Source of the DNA: Diaphorobacter sp. HDW4A
Lineage (GTDB): Bacteria > Pseudomonadota > Gammaproteobacteria > Burkholderiales > Burkholderiaceae_C
Reading direction: 5' to 3'
DNA length: 64,000 bases
Assembly: GCF_011305995.1 (NCBI RefSeq)
Contig: NZ_CP049910.1
Location: 2,542,001-2,606,000, forward strand
The position numbers and the translations under genes were made by a program. Position 1 is the stretch's first letter, and every line of letters begins with the position of its first letter. The notes under the pieces were generated by a model. It worked only from the letters and a program-made list of their open reading frames with translations. It made no database searches and was not told the origin of the DNA. Positions 1 through 7,707 of the stretch are shown one piece after another.

Positions 1-822
1 CTTCAGATATTCCTCGGCGAGTGCTCGGCTGCCCTTCTTGTCCACGACCTTGTCAACCACCGCCACCGATGGCTCGGCCAAGATGGACAGCGATGGCGCA
101 ACGATCTCGAACTTGTCCGGACCGAATTCCTTGAGCGCCAGGAACGCCTCGTTTTCCCAGGCCAGCAGCACATCGCCCACGCCGCGTTGCACGAAGGTGA
201 TAGTCGAGCCACGCGCGCCGGTGTCGAGTACGGGCACATTCTTGTAGAGGTTGCCCACGAAGTCGCGCGCCTTGTCCTCCCCGCCGTACTTGCGCTTGGC
301 GAATTCCCACGCGGCCAGATAGTTCCAGCGCGCGCCGCCCGAGGTCTTGGGGTTCGGGGTAATCACGCCGACTCCGGGCTTGACCAGATCGTCCCAATCC
401 TTGATGCCCTTGGGGTTGCCCTTCTTCACAAGGAACACAATGGTCGACGTGTAAGGAGCCGAGTTGTGCGGCAGACGTTGCTGCCAGTCTGGCTTGACAA
501 GACCGGTCTTGACCAGCGCGTCGATGTCGCCACCCAGAGCCAGCGTGGCCACGTCGGCGTCGATGCCATCCAGAATCGAGCGCGCCTGCTTGCCCGAGCC
601 GCCATGCGACTGCTTGAACTGCACGTCCTGACCGCTCTTGGCCTTCCAGTGCTTAGCGAATGCCTGGTTGTATTCGACATACAGTTCGCGGGTCGGGTCG
701 TAGGAAACGTTCAGAAAGCTGACCGGATCGGCCGCAAACGATGGCACGGAAGCAAGGGCCATAGCCCCAACTAGTCCGAGAGACAGGGGAAACTTGATAA
801 AGTGACGGCGATCTTTCTTCAT
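1..822 (-). CDS. sbp: Sulfate ABC transporter substrate-binding protein (3' end outside window)
   Basis: Periplasmic sulfate/thiosulfate-binding protein that feeds a CysTWA-type ABC importer. 274 codons are visible from the ATG at 822 to the window edge, and the reading frame is still open, so the C-terminus is missing. A signal peptide is clear ([11 protein letters not shown] then a hydrophobic stretch ending SFAADP). The mature part has the family hallmarks [19 protein letters not shown] and [15 protein letters not shown]. The permease genes would be expected just beyond the left edge. The sulfate-reduction cluster starting at 7708 is a functional partner, although unrelated genes lie between. 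Assignment to the Sbp/CysP family is firm; sulfate versus thiosulfate preference cannot be told. Confidence 0.93.
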   Translation of the reverse strand, partial: MKKDRRHFIKFPLSLGLVGAMALASVPSFAADPVSFLNVSYDPTRELYVEYNQAFAKHWKAKSGQDVQFKQSHGGSGKQARSILDGIDADVATLALGGDIDALVKTGLVKPDWQQRLPHNSAPYTSTIVFLVKKGNPKGIKDWDDLVKPGVGVITPNPKTSGGARWNYLAAWEFAKRKYGGEDKARDFVGNLYKNVPVLDTGARGSTITFVQRGVGDVLLAWENEAFLALKEFGPDKFEIVAPSLSILAEPSVAVVDKVVDKKGSRALAEEYLK

Positions 823-985
823 GGCGTGCTTTCTGGTCCTTGTTGCTTGAATGGATTCGGCGCAATCTGCTGATTTGTTGGCTTTTTGTTGCCGATGCCA
901 TGGATTCTGAAAGTCATGCGACAAAACTGGAACGATTAAGATTTCAGTTCTATATTCAAAAATCATCTAAGAAAAGGGTAACCCC

Positions 986-1258
986 ATGGCACGTAACGTC
1001 CAATGCATCAAGCTCGGCACCGAAGCTGAAGGCCTAGACTTCCCTCCGTATCCCGGTGAACTGGGCAAACGCATCTATGAAAATGTGAGCAAACAGGCAT
1101 GGGCCGACTGGCTCAAGCACCAGACCATGCTGGTGAACGAAAACCGCCTGAACCTGGCCGACGCACGTGCGCGCCAATACCTTGCCCGTCAGATGGAGAA
1201 CCATTTCTTTGGCGGCGGAGCTGATGCGGCTCAGGGCTACGTGCCCCCAAGCGCGTAA
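986..1258 (+). CDS. yggX: Probable Fe(2+)-trafficking protein
   Basis: Small cytosolic YggX-family protein of 90 residues, the usual family length. YggX proteins are linked to protection of iron-sulfur enzymes from oxidative damage and to intracellular iron handling. Family landmarks are the start [11 protein letters not shown] with its conserved Cys7, [12 protein letters not shown], and [18 protein letters not shown]. The ATG follows AAGGG at a suitable distance. It is transcribed divergently from the sulfate-binding protein gene at its left, and the 160-bp gap between them is AT-rich and probably carries both promoters. A short terminator-like hairpin follows the gene. Confidence 0.95.
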   Translation: MARNVQCIKLGTEAEGLDFPPYPGELGKRIYENVSKQAWADWLKHQTMLVNENRLNLADARARQYLARQMENHFFGGGADAAQGYVPPSA

Positions 1259-1310
1259 GTTCTCGACATCCAATTGATCCAGCGCACGCATTGCGCACGG
1301 ATCATTCCTG

Positions 1311-1340
1311 ACGGCGGCGTAGAGTCGCCGTTTTGCTTTT
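1311..1340 (+). terminator. Rho-independent terminator after yggX
   Basis: ACGGCG (1311-1316) pairs with CGCCGT (1326-1331) around a 9-nt loop and is followed by TTTTGCTTTT. The stem is short, so termination may be only partial. It lies just upstream of the preferred mnmC start at 1363, which argues against the in-frame upstream start at 1333. Confidence 0.55.
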
Positions 1341-1362
1341 CCGACTCTTTTTCTCCTGCCTC

Positions 1363-3267
1363 ATGACCGAGCCTCTTTCCTGGCTTCCCGACGGAACGCC
1401 CTTCAGCCCCCGCTTCAACGACCGCTATCACAGCGACGTCAATCGCGGGCTGGATCAGGCCCGGGAGGTGTTCTTTCATGGCTGTGGTCTGCCAGCGGCC
1501 TGGGCCGATCAGCCGCAGTGGCGGATTCTCGAGACGGGCTTCGGTCTGGGCCTGAACTTTCTGACCACTTGGAAGGCCTGGCGCGAAGACCCGCATCGCC
1601 CGCAGATCCTGCACTTCACCTCGGCCGAGGCTTGGCCCGTCAGCGCGGAAGATCTGCGACGTGCCGCTCCGGAACCATTCAAGACACTGGCCGATGAGCT
1701 CAGCCAGCAATTCTGGGGCCTGTTGCCCGGCGTGCACCGTCTGTCATTCGACGAAGGCCGAGTGCTGCTCACGCTCTATATCGGTGACGCCCAGGCCATG
1801 CTGCGCCAGCAAAGCCCGGTGACGGACTCGGTGTATCTGGATGGTTTCAGCCCCAAGGTCAATCCCGAACTCTGGAACACTCACATGATCAAGGCCATCG
1901 CACGCTGCTGTCATCACGGCACGCGGCTGGCGACCTGGACCATTGCACGGGCGATACGCGACGATTTGGCGCAATGCGGCTTCGAGGTAACGAAGGTGCC
2001 CGGCGTGCCGCCCAAACGTGACAACCTGCAGGCCGTGTTCAATCCGCGCTGGGAGCCCCGCGTCACCCGCGAGGCGCTGCCGGATGTGTCGCGCCCGAGT
2101 GCAGGAGCCTGCATGGTGATCGGCGCGGGTCTTGCAGGGAGTGCGTGCGCGGCAAGTCTCGCGCGGCGCGGCTGGCAGGTGACGGTGATCGATGCAAATC
2201 ACGCAGCGGCTGGCGCCTCGGGCCTACCAGCTGGCGTGTTCTCGCCTCACGTCTCGCCTGACGACAGTGTGCTCTCGCGCCTGTCGCGGGCGGGCGTGCG
2301 CAGCACCTTACAGACGCTCTCGTTGATGGAGCGAGGCACTGAGTGGGATGACTGCGGTGTGCTGGAGCACCGTGTGGACGGCACGCCTGGAATTCCTAGG
2401 GCTTGGAGTGAGGACGCAAAACACTCCGGCACCGACTGGTCACGCACCGCCACGCCCGAGCAATGCACCGCCAACGGCGTGCCGCCCGATGCGACGACCT
2501 GCTGGCATCTGCGCGCGGGTTGGGTGCGCCCGCCCCTGCTTGTGGCGCATCAACTTGCACATCCCGCCATCCAACAGATCGACAAAGCCGGCGTGACGCA
2601 GCTCGTGCGGGAGTTGGGCGATGATGGGCCTCGCTGGTGTGCCATCAATGCACAAGGCGATAGCATCGCCGTGGCCGATCTGGTGATCATCACTGCAGGC
2701 TTCGACAGCCATGCGCTGCTGCAACAACGCTGGCCGCTGCAAGCGCTGCGGGGGCAGGTCAGTTGGGGCTTGCACGACGATTCGACCAATGACGCTCCTT
2801 GGCCGCAGGTGCCCGTCAACGGTCATGGCAATCTGGTGCCGCATGTGCCGATGGGTGGCAAGGGGCAAGGCTGGGTGCTGGGCTCCACCTTCGAGCGCGA
2901 CGTCACCGAACTGCCGCCCAGTGCCGCCGACCGGGCCATGGCACATGCAGAAAATCTGGGCAAGCTGCGCGAGCTGGTACCGCCACTGGCATCGGCAATG
3001 GAACCATCCTTCTCCAACTCGCACGCAACGGAAGTCCAAGGCTGGTCGGCCGTGCGCTGCGCCTCGCACGACCGTCTACCCATCGTTGGGCCGGTGGATC
3101 ACGCCGAGCTGCCCGGTCTATGGGTTTCAACGGCGATGGGATCGCGTGGTCTCACGCTGTCGGTGCTCTGCGCGGAACTGCTGGCCGCGCGGCTTCACCA
3201 CGAGCCTCTGCCCGTGGAAGCGCGCCTGGCTCAGCTGCTCAGCAGCGAGCGGATGGTGCGCCGCTGA
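1363..3267 (+). CDS. mnmC: Bifunctional tRNA mnm5s2U biosynthesis protein MnmC
   Basis: MnmC completes the wobble-uridine modification mnm5s2U34. Its FAD-dependent domain removes the carboxymethyl group of cmnm5s2U, and its methyltransferase domain then methylates nm5s2U. The 634-residue protein shows both halves in the usual order. The N-terminal SAM-methyltransferase carries ETGFGLGLN at residues 57-65 and YLDGFSP. The C-terminal DAO-type FAD domain begins with VIGAGLAGSACAAS near residue 252. The start at 1363 (MTEPLSWLPDGTP) is chosen over an in-frame ATG 30 bp upstream because the latter overlaps the hairpin tail and adds a non-conserved stretch. The gene ends 15 bp from the convergent gene at 3283. 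Confidence 0.95.
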   Translation: MTEPLSWLPDGTPFSPRFNDRYHSDVNRGLDQAREVFFHGCGLPAAWADQPQWRILETGFGLGLNFLTTWKAWREDPHRPQILHFTSAEAWPVSAEDLRRAAPEPFKTLADELSQQFWGLLPGVHRLSFDEGRVLLTLYIGDAQAMLRQQSPVTDSVYLDGFSPKVNPELWNTHMIKAIARCCHHGTRLATWTIARAIRDDLAQCGFEVTKVPGVPPKRDNLQAVFNPRWEPRVTREALPDVSRPSAGACMVIGAGLAGSACAASLARRGWQVTVIDANHAAAGASGLPAGVFSPHVSPDDSVLSRLSRAGVRSTLQTLSLMERGTEWDDCGVLEHRVDGTPGIPRAWSEDAKHSGTDWSRTATPEQCTANGVPPDATTCWHLRAGWVRPPLLVAHQLAHPAIQQIDKAGVTQLVRELGDDGPRWCAINAQGDSIAVADLVIITAGFDSHALLQQRWPLQALRGQVSWGLHDDSTNDAPWPQVPVNGHGNLVPHVPMGGKGQGWVLGSTFERDVTELPPSAADRAMAHAENLGKLRELVPPLASAMEPSFSNSHATEVQGWSAVRCASHDRLPIVGPVDHAELPGLWVSTAMGSRGLTLSVLCAELLAARLHHEPLPVEARLAQLLSSERMVRR

Positions 3268-3282
3268 TTTTCAGCCAAATCT

Positions 3283-4653
3283 TCAGCGCGTCATCACCAG
3301 CATCTCCACCACTCCTTTGTCGCCGCCCGAGTGCGACTGCAGCGCCTTGCCAATCACCGTGCCTGGAACCACGGCGCCGGATGCGCGCTTGGCATGACCT
3401 TCGAGGCTGGCGCTGACCAACAAGTCGCCGGGACGGATCGCGCCCCCCTCCAGCGTCACCTTGACCGGCACGCGGCCCGCCAAAGCGAGCGCGGGCAGAC
3501 CCGTGGCGTCTTCGATGCTCGCGTTCATCAATACGCCCGGCTTGGTGGTGATCACGCCTGCGACCATGGGGCTTTCGGAGCCCCTTGAAAGTCGGTAATG
3601 CAAGGCGTGCTCCGGATCAATCTCGACCACGTCGCCGGGCTGCGGCGTGCGGCCTTGAAAGTCGATCAGCTCAGCAATGTCGGCACCACTATTCTGCGTG
3701 CCGCCGTTGAAGAAGCCCTTGCCGGTATCGTCGATACGGGCCACATTTCCGCCCTTCCTGAAAACGGCAAGATTGCCGGCGCCGTTGCCAGACACGACAA
3801 GTACATCGCCTGCATTGGAGGAGTTCACGTTCTCGAAGCGGCCAGCAGTGCCTGTTCCACCGCCGATACCCACCTGCCCGATCACACCAATGCCACCGAC
3901 AGCGTTAGTAACAAAACCACGAACACCATAACCATCTTGACCATCATGCCGCCCGACCACGGCGCCGATGCCCGCGCAGCCAAAACTACCGCACAAGCCG
4001 CCGTTTCCCATCCCGGCGCGGCCAACTACAGCTTCTCCATAGGGGTTGTCGCCCATCACTCCCGCAGCGGACATGCTGAACGTCTTGCCCCATACTGCAT
4101 GGCCCCCCGAGCTCTCGGCATACACGCCCGGCCCTACGCCGTTTTGCATGACATCGACCCCGCGCCCGCCATTGCCACTGTTGCCCAATTGCACGGCAAC
4201 CCCCGACCCAAAGCCCGCCGAAGATGCACTGATAGCGGCTGCAGTACTGACGCTATTGGTGATCGCTCCGCGCAGTGCACCGCCGGTCCCGGACTGCGTG
4301 ATATCGAACAAGGTCAGTGCGTTGTTCACGGTCGCCGAATAAGGCAGCGAAAAGCCTGCGACTGGCGGCGGGCAAGGTCCGATGAAACCGAGCGTGAAGT
4401 CGATGCACATCTGCGTCGCCTGCCCCGGCAGACCACTCCAGCCCGGAATGGAAATCTTGCCATCCTCCTGCACGCGAAAGCGATCTGCACCGCCAAGGCT
4501 GTCCTTGACAACCAGACTGCTGCCCGCCGACGGTTGCACGACCACATCAGCCGCATGCGCCAAGGCCATAGGCAGACACAGGCTGATCAAAGACGCCGTC
4601 AAGCGCAGAGAAACGCCCGCCAGAGCGTGAGCGAATGGAACAACTGCTCGCAT
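3283..4653 (-). CDS. Secreted glycine-rich protein of unknown function, phage-tail/beta-solenoid-like
   Basis: Predicted exported protein of 456 residues; function not recognised. The start at 4653 (MRAVVPFAHALAG) gives a good signal peptide ending ALAHAADVVV and sits behind GAGGAG. The middle third is Gly-rich with short irregular repeats such as GHAVWGK, GEAVVGRAG, GYGVRGF and GIGVIGQ, the pattern seen in beta-solenoid or tail-spike-like secreted proteins. The last ~120 residues (GADIAELIDF, GDVVEIDPEHAL, VAGVITTKPGV, IRPGDLLVSAS, VIGKAL) match a conserved C-terminal module found in many such bacterial proteins of unknown role. It is the third gene of a probable operon with 4709-4999 and 5016-5810. 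Confidence 0.75.
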   Translation of the reverse strand: MRAVVPFAHALAGVSLRLTASLISLCLPMALAHAADVVVQPSAGSSLVVKDSLGGADRFRVQEDGKISIPGWSGLPGQATQMCIDFTLGFIGPCPPPVAGFSLPYSATVNNALTLFDITQSGTGGALRGAITNSVSTAAAISASSAGFGSGVAVQLGNSGNGGRGVDVMQNGVGPGVYAESSGGHAVWGKTFSMSAAGVMGDNPYGEAVVGRAGMGNGGLCGSFGCAGIGAVVGRHDGQDGYGVRGFVTNAVGGIGVIGQVGIGGGTGTAGRFENVNSSNAGDVLVVSGNGAGNLAVFRKGGNVARIDDTGKGFFNGGTQNSGADIAELIDFQGRTPQPGDVVEIDPEHALHYRLSRGSESPMVAGVITTKPGVLMNASIEDATGLPALALAGRVPVKVTLEGGAIRPGDLLVSASLEGHAKRASGAVVPGTVIGKALQSHSGGDKGVVEMLVMTR

Positions 4654-4708
4654 GGAAAGACTCCTCGGACTTCTGGTGGATTGAATAGGAAACGTGCGTT
4701 TGCTGGAC

Positions 4709-4999
4709 TTACTGGCCCGCCTGCGCCGAAGGCAGACTCTTCGGGTCCACAGCGGTCCGCGAAGCCTGCGCAACCGCAGCCGGGTGTTGAGGCGCTGCAG
4801 CCTCTGCTGGCTGATCGGAGCTGAGTGCCGGCGGGCCAAGGCGCACATCGTTTTTGGTCCTCGCCTCATTGGCGCCGGACGTCACAGCCACCGGCTCAGC
4901 CGAAGGCAACTGTGCAGCCTTTTGCGCCATGGCTTCTTCCAACACGCCGCACAGCATCAGCGCGGCAATACACCGCTTGCATTGAATCGCATATTGCAT
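4709..4999 (-). CDS. Small exported Ala/Pro-rich protein, unknown function
   Basis: A 96-residue protein with no recognised family. The start at 4999 (MQYAIQCKRC) gives a plausible signal peptide ending near EEAMAQ, followed by a low-complexity mature part rich in Ala, Pro, Ser and Gln. It starts 16 bp after the stop of the IPTL-CTERM gene and ends 55 bp before the next gene, all in the same direction, so it is probably co-transcribed and co-translated with them. No catalytic motif is visible. Its reality as a gene rests mainly on the signal peptide and the tight operon spacing; a longer in-frame start at 5077 exists but would overlap the preceding gene. Confidence 0.6.
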   Translation of the reverse strand: MQYAIQCKRCIAALMLCGVLEEAMAQKAAQLPSAEPVAVTSGANEARTKNDVRLGPPALSSDQPAEAAAPQHPAAVAQASRTAVDPKSLPSAQAGQ

Positions 5000-5015
5000 A
5001 TTCACCCGAGACTGG

Positions 5016-5810
5016 TTAGTTGGAGTTATCGACACTATTTGATTTTTTCTTGGAGGATGCATATCGCATGCCGACACAGGCGAGCATCAACCCGAGCAGA
5101 ACGAGCGTCCATTCAGAAAATACAGGGACCAGCTTGGTCGTGGGATCGGAATAGACGCCATTCTCATCAAAATAGAACCAGCGAAATATGTTCGCACCGG
5201 GCACCGACTCGAAAACGCTTGCCTTGCCTGGCGCAATCACCGCCCCCGTTGCCCGGTTGTCCGCCACGTCGACAAAGTGAATATCCTGCAGCGTGGTGGC
5301 GGAAATCATGGACGGTGTGCCCGCAGTAGTGCTGCGAATTTTGAGCAGATTTCCGGAAGCCCCACGCAATTGCAATTGCCCCGCCACAGTCACCGTCTTG
5401 GCCGCATCGAGCATCAATTGTTTACCCGTCGAGGTCGTGACGGACAGATTGTGAAAGCTGGTTGCGCCACTCACATGCGATTGGGTACGGCCACAGCCAT
5501 CAATCATGCTGACAGTGCTTGCCCCCGGATTGAATGTACCCGTTGACTCGAAATTGCCCGCTGTATCGATTTGCGCCCCACCTGCATTGAATGTGCCGCC
5601 AGCAGCAATGGTGGCGTTGTCCACCGCGTGGATCTGGGCCGTGCCGCCACTGGCCGTTCCATTCACTTGCAGATCCGAACAACCAAGATGGACGACTGCA
5701 TCGCCGAAATCCACCGAAGAACCTCCGCCTATCTGAAGCTGGGCGGCGGTACCAGGCAATTGATGGCTGGCAACAAGAAGGAAAATCCAAATGACGCGAC
5801 TGGTGCGCAT
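5016..5810 (-). CDS. IPTL-CTERM-type secreted surface protein
   Basis: A 264-residue exported protein with a C-terminal protein-sorting signal. The start at 5810 (MRTSRVIWIFLL) lies behind a strong GGAGGGG site and gives a signal peptide cleaved near PGTAA. The body has beta-helix-like repeats rich in Gly, Thr and Ala (GTFNAGG, GNFESTGTFNPGAS, TVTVAGQLQLRG). The C-terminus reads VPVFSEW at about residues 228-234, then a hydrophobic helix and a Lys-rich tail (SSKKK). This is a variant of the IPTLSEW motif of the IPTL-CTERM family common in Comamonadaceae; Ser-Glu-Trp is intact while IPTL has become VPVF. No candidate sorting enzyme is in the window. First gene of a three-gene operon. Confidence 0.82.
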   Translation of the reverse strand: MRTSRVIWIFLLVASHQLPGTAAQLQIGGGSSVDFGDAVVHLGCSDLQVNGTASGGTAQIHAVDNATIAAGGTFNAGGAQIDTAGNFESTGTFNPGASTVSMIDGCGRTQSHVSGATSFHNLSVTTSTGKQLMLDAAKTVTVAGQLQLRGASGNLLKIRSTTAGTPSMISATTLQDIHFVDVADNRATGAVIAPGKASVFESVPGANIFRWFYFDENGVYSDPTTKLVPVFSEWTLVLLGLMLACVGMRYASSKKKSNSVDNSN

Positions 5811-5828
5811 AATCCCCTCCACCATTTG

Positions 5829-5847
5829 ATTTTTGACTATCAAAAAT
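5829..5847. promoter_or_regulatory. 19-bp palindrome upstream of the secreted-protein operon
   Basis: Perfect 8-3-8 inverted repeat ATTTTTGA-CTA-TCAAAAAT placed 19 bp upstream of the start codon at 5810 and just upstream of its ribosome binding site. It could be an operator or a 5'-leader hairpin for the three-gene operon. No regulator is identified. Confidence 0.4.
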
Positions 5848-6090
5848 TAACCATTTCGCCTCTGATTGTGTGAATTTAATTTTTTCAACTGCAAATCCAA
5901 TCAGGGTTTCTACGAGAATTTTTTTATTTAATCTGATCAACTTCTACCATAGTCACACACCCAACATCTCTCACAATTTAATAAATTTAAATCAAAATTC
6001 ACCAGCAATAACACCTATCGCTATTCCATACAATTCCGCAGCACCGATCACAAAAATTGAAAGAAAGAATTTCCATAAAAACCAGCGTCC
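5848..6090. other. AT-rich intergenic region, no gene seen
   Basis: About 240 bp between the secreted-protein operon and the porin terminator. Two 60-base blocks counted by hand (5881-5940 and 5941-6000) are 28% and 30% GC, far below the surrounding genes. No open frame in it has a credible start site or codon use. It probably contains the promoter of the operon beginning at 5810, but no convincing -35/-10 pair could be chosen. Confidence 0.6.
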
Positions 6091-6125
6091 ATAAAAAAGA
6101 CCGGGTGATGCATTCGCATCCCCGG
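6091..6125 (-). terminator. Rho-independent terminator of the porin gene
   Basis: Read on the minus strand: CCGGGGATGC, a GAAT loop, GCATCACCCGG (one bulged base), then TCTTTTTTAT. This strong GC-rich hairpin with a U-tail lies 38 bp after the porin stop codon. Confidence 0.85.
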
Positions 6126-6162
6126 CCATCAAATACCTTGGAAACAAAACAATCAGACGCGA

Positions 6163-7233
6163 TCAGAAACTATGGCGTACTCCAAATTCAAAGCCATCGC
6201 TGTTGCCGCCTGGCGACTTCACAGCGAGGCCGAGGTTGTAGTTCATGCCATTGCCCTTGTTGTCGATACGCGCGACATGGCCGTAGAGGGCCGTGCGCTT
6301 GGACAGCTCGTAGACATAGCCCAAGGCGAGATGCGCCGCGTCGTTCGCCACGCCCTTGGCCTTGACCTGCGAATAGGCGACGCGGAAATGGCCGGGACCC
6401 GCCGGGATGCGCGCGCCCACCAGCGCGCTCTTGGTGGAGGTGTCACCGACCTTATTCTCGTTCCACAGCAGCATCAGCTCCGCGACGCCAAAGTCATACG
6501 AGCCGCCGATATTCGTCTGGCGCAGATCGCCCAGTGATGAAATCTCGGTCTTGGTGATGCCCACCGCCACGTTCACCGGACCGGACTTGTAGCCGAGGCG
6601 TGCGCCCATCACCCGGCCATCGTTCTTGGTCGGGCCGGAGGCGGAGTTCTCGCCGAAGGCGTACATGGCCTGACCGTAGAGTCCGCCCATCTTCGGCAGG
6701 TGATAGCCGATTGAGTTGGACGCACGCACATTGGTGATGCGCGACGGGCTCTGCACGGGATAGAACAGGAACGACGAACTTCCGATGCCGTTGGTGCCGA
6801 ATGGGCTGAAGTTCGACAGGTTCCAGAAGCCGGGAACATAGTCGCGACCGATGCGCACTTCACCCCATTTGTCACCCATCAGGCTGACCGTGGAACGGCG
6901 GCCGAAGGTCAGGCCGCCCGAATTGGACGCGCCGCTGGGCTGGTTGTTGGCGCTGGTGCTGCCACCCGTGCCAACATCGGGATTGATGGCCGCTTCCAGC
7001 CAGAATCCGGCCTTGAGTCCTCCGCCGAGATCCTCCACACCGCGGAAACCAAGGCGACTCGACAGATTGCCGTCAGTGCCGAGGAGGTTCGCCGAGCCGT
7101 TGCCGCCGCTGCGCAGGTGCGAAACGTTGGTGTCGACAATACCGAACAGGGTGACGGACGAGGACTGCGCGTACACCGCAGCGCCGCTCAAGGCCAGCGC
7201 CGTACAGACCGCGACCCGAGATAGTTTGGGCAT
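6163..7233 (-). CDS. Gram-negative porin (Omp32-like)
   Basis: Outer-membrane trimeric beta-barrel porin of 356 residues for passive diffusion of small solutes. The start at 7233 (MPKLSRVAVCTALALSG) follows GGAGACG and gives a signal peptide ending AVYA before QSSSVTLFGIVD, the typical mature start of the Burkholderiales porin family. Other hallmarks are LGFRGVEDLGGGLKAGFWLE, GRRSTVSLMG, GEVRIGRDYVPGF, and the C-terminal FGVRHSF whose final Phe is the BAM recognition residue. It is monocistronic, with its own terminator at 6091-6125. It is divergent from cysI across a 474-bp spacer. Solute selectivity cannot be read from the sequence. Confidence 0.95.
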   Translation of the reverse strand: MPKLSRVAVCTALALSGAAVYAQSSSVTLFGIVDTNVSHLRSGGNGSANLLGTDGNLSSRLGFRGVEDLGGGLKAGFWLEAAINPDVGTGGSTSANNQPSGASNSGGLTFGRRSTVSLMGDKWGEVRIGRDYVPGFWNLSNFSPFGTNGIGSSSFLFYPVQSPSRITNVRASNSIGYHLPKMGGLYGQAMYAFGENSASGPTKNDGRVMGARLGYKSGPVNVAVGITKTEISSLGDLRQTNIGGSYDFGVAELMLLWNENKVGDTSTKSALVGARIPAGPGHFRVAYSQVKAKGVANDAAHLALGYVYELSKRTALYGHVARIDNKGNGMNYNLGLAVKSPGGNSDGFEFGVRHSF

Positions 7234-7707
7234 ATTGAAACGTCTCCGAATTGAGTTTTTGCAGGAAATCTGCCGGCGCAGTCTAAAAATTCGACCTGTC
7301 ATTCCGCTGTCCAAGATTTAGGTAGATGTACGTATGGTGCCGACTGTCATCAAAACGTAGCAAGATGTTCAAAAAGCGCTTCCGACCTTGCGTTTTCCGT
7401 CGACAGATCGACGGTTGCGACGCCTTGAGACGGCGTGCGGATCGGCCCACTCGGTCAAGGCATCTATCCCCTGATGCGTGCAGGCCCATGACAGGAATGC
7501 CGCATCGCGGCCTGTGATCTGAAACGCATAAGCTTCTGCTTCTTATTCCATTTCAGACATATATGCGTGAATAAATATTCGTTTGAAATCTTAAGAAAGA
7601 CTTCTACATTCCTCTCCATGGCATAGAAAAAGCCATGCAGCGTGGTCGACGGGTGCGCTCCCAAGTCGCCCTCCCCGCCGTCAACTCCCACTATGTAAGC
7701 CGCCGCC
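7234..7707. other. 474-bp divergent intergenic region between porin and cysI
   Basis: No supported gene. It holds a perfect 7-4-7 inverted repeat at 7397-7414 (CCGTCGA-CAGA-TCGACGG), closely followed by ACGCC/GGCGT arms, so a structured or protein-bound site is possible. The cysI-proximal part (7520-7620) is AT-rich and looks like a promoter zone. Open frames on both strands here lack ribosome binding sites and family resemblance. Confidence 0.6.
7528..7546. promoter_or_regulatory. Candidate LysR/CysB-type box upstream of cysI
   Basis: Dyad ATAAG-N9-CTTAT in the AT-rich leader of the cys operon, with the size and symmetry of LysR-family boxes. CysB is the known LysR-type activator of cys genes, so the position is sensible, but the match is short and the site is only a suggestion. 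Confidence 0.25.

Noticed and set aside
3598..4824. Plus-strand open frame of 408 codons opposite the solenoid-like secreted protein
   Set aside because: The minus-strand gene has a signal peptide, ribosome site and conserved C-terminal module; the plus-strand frame has none.
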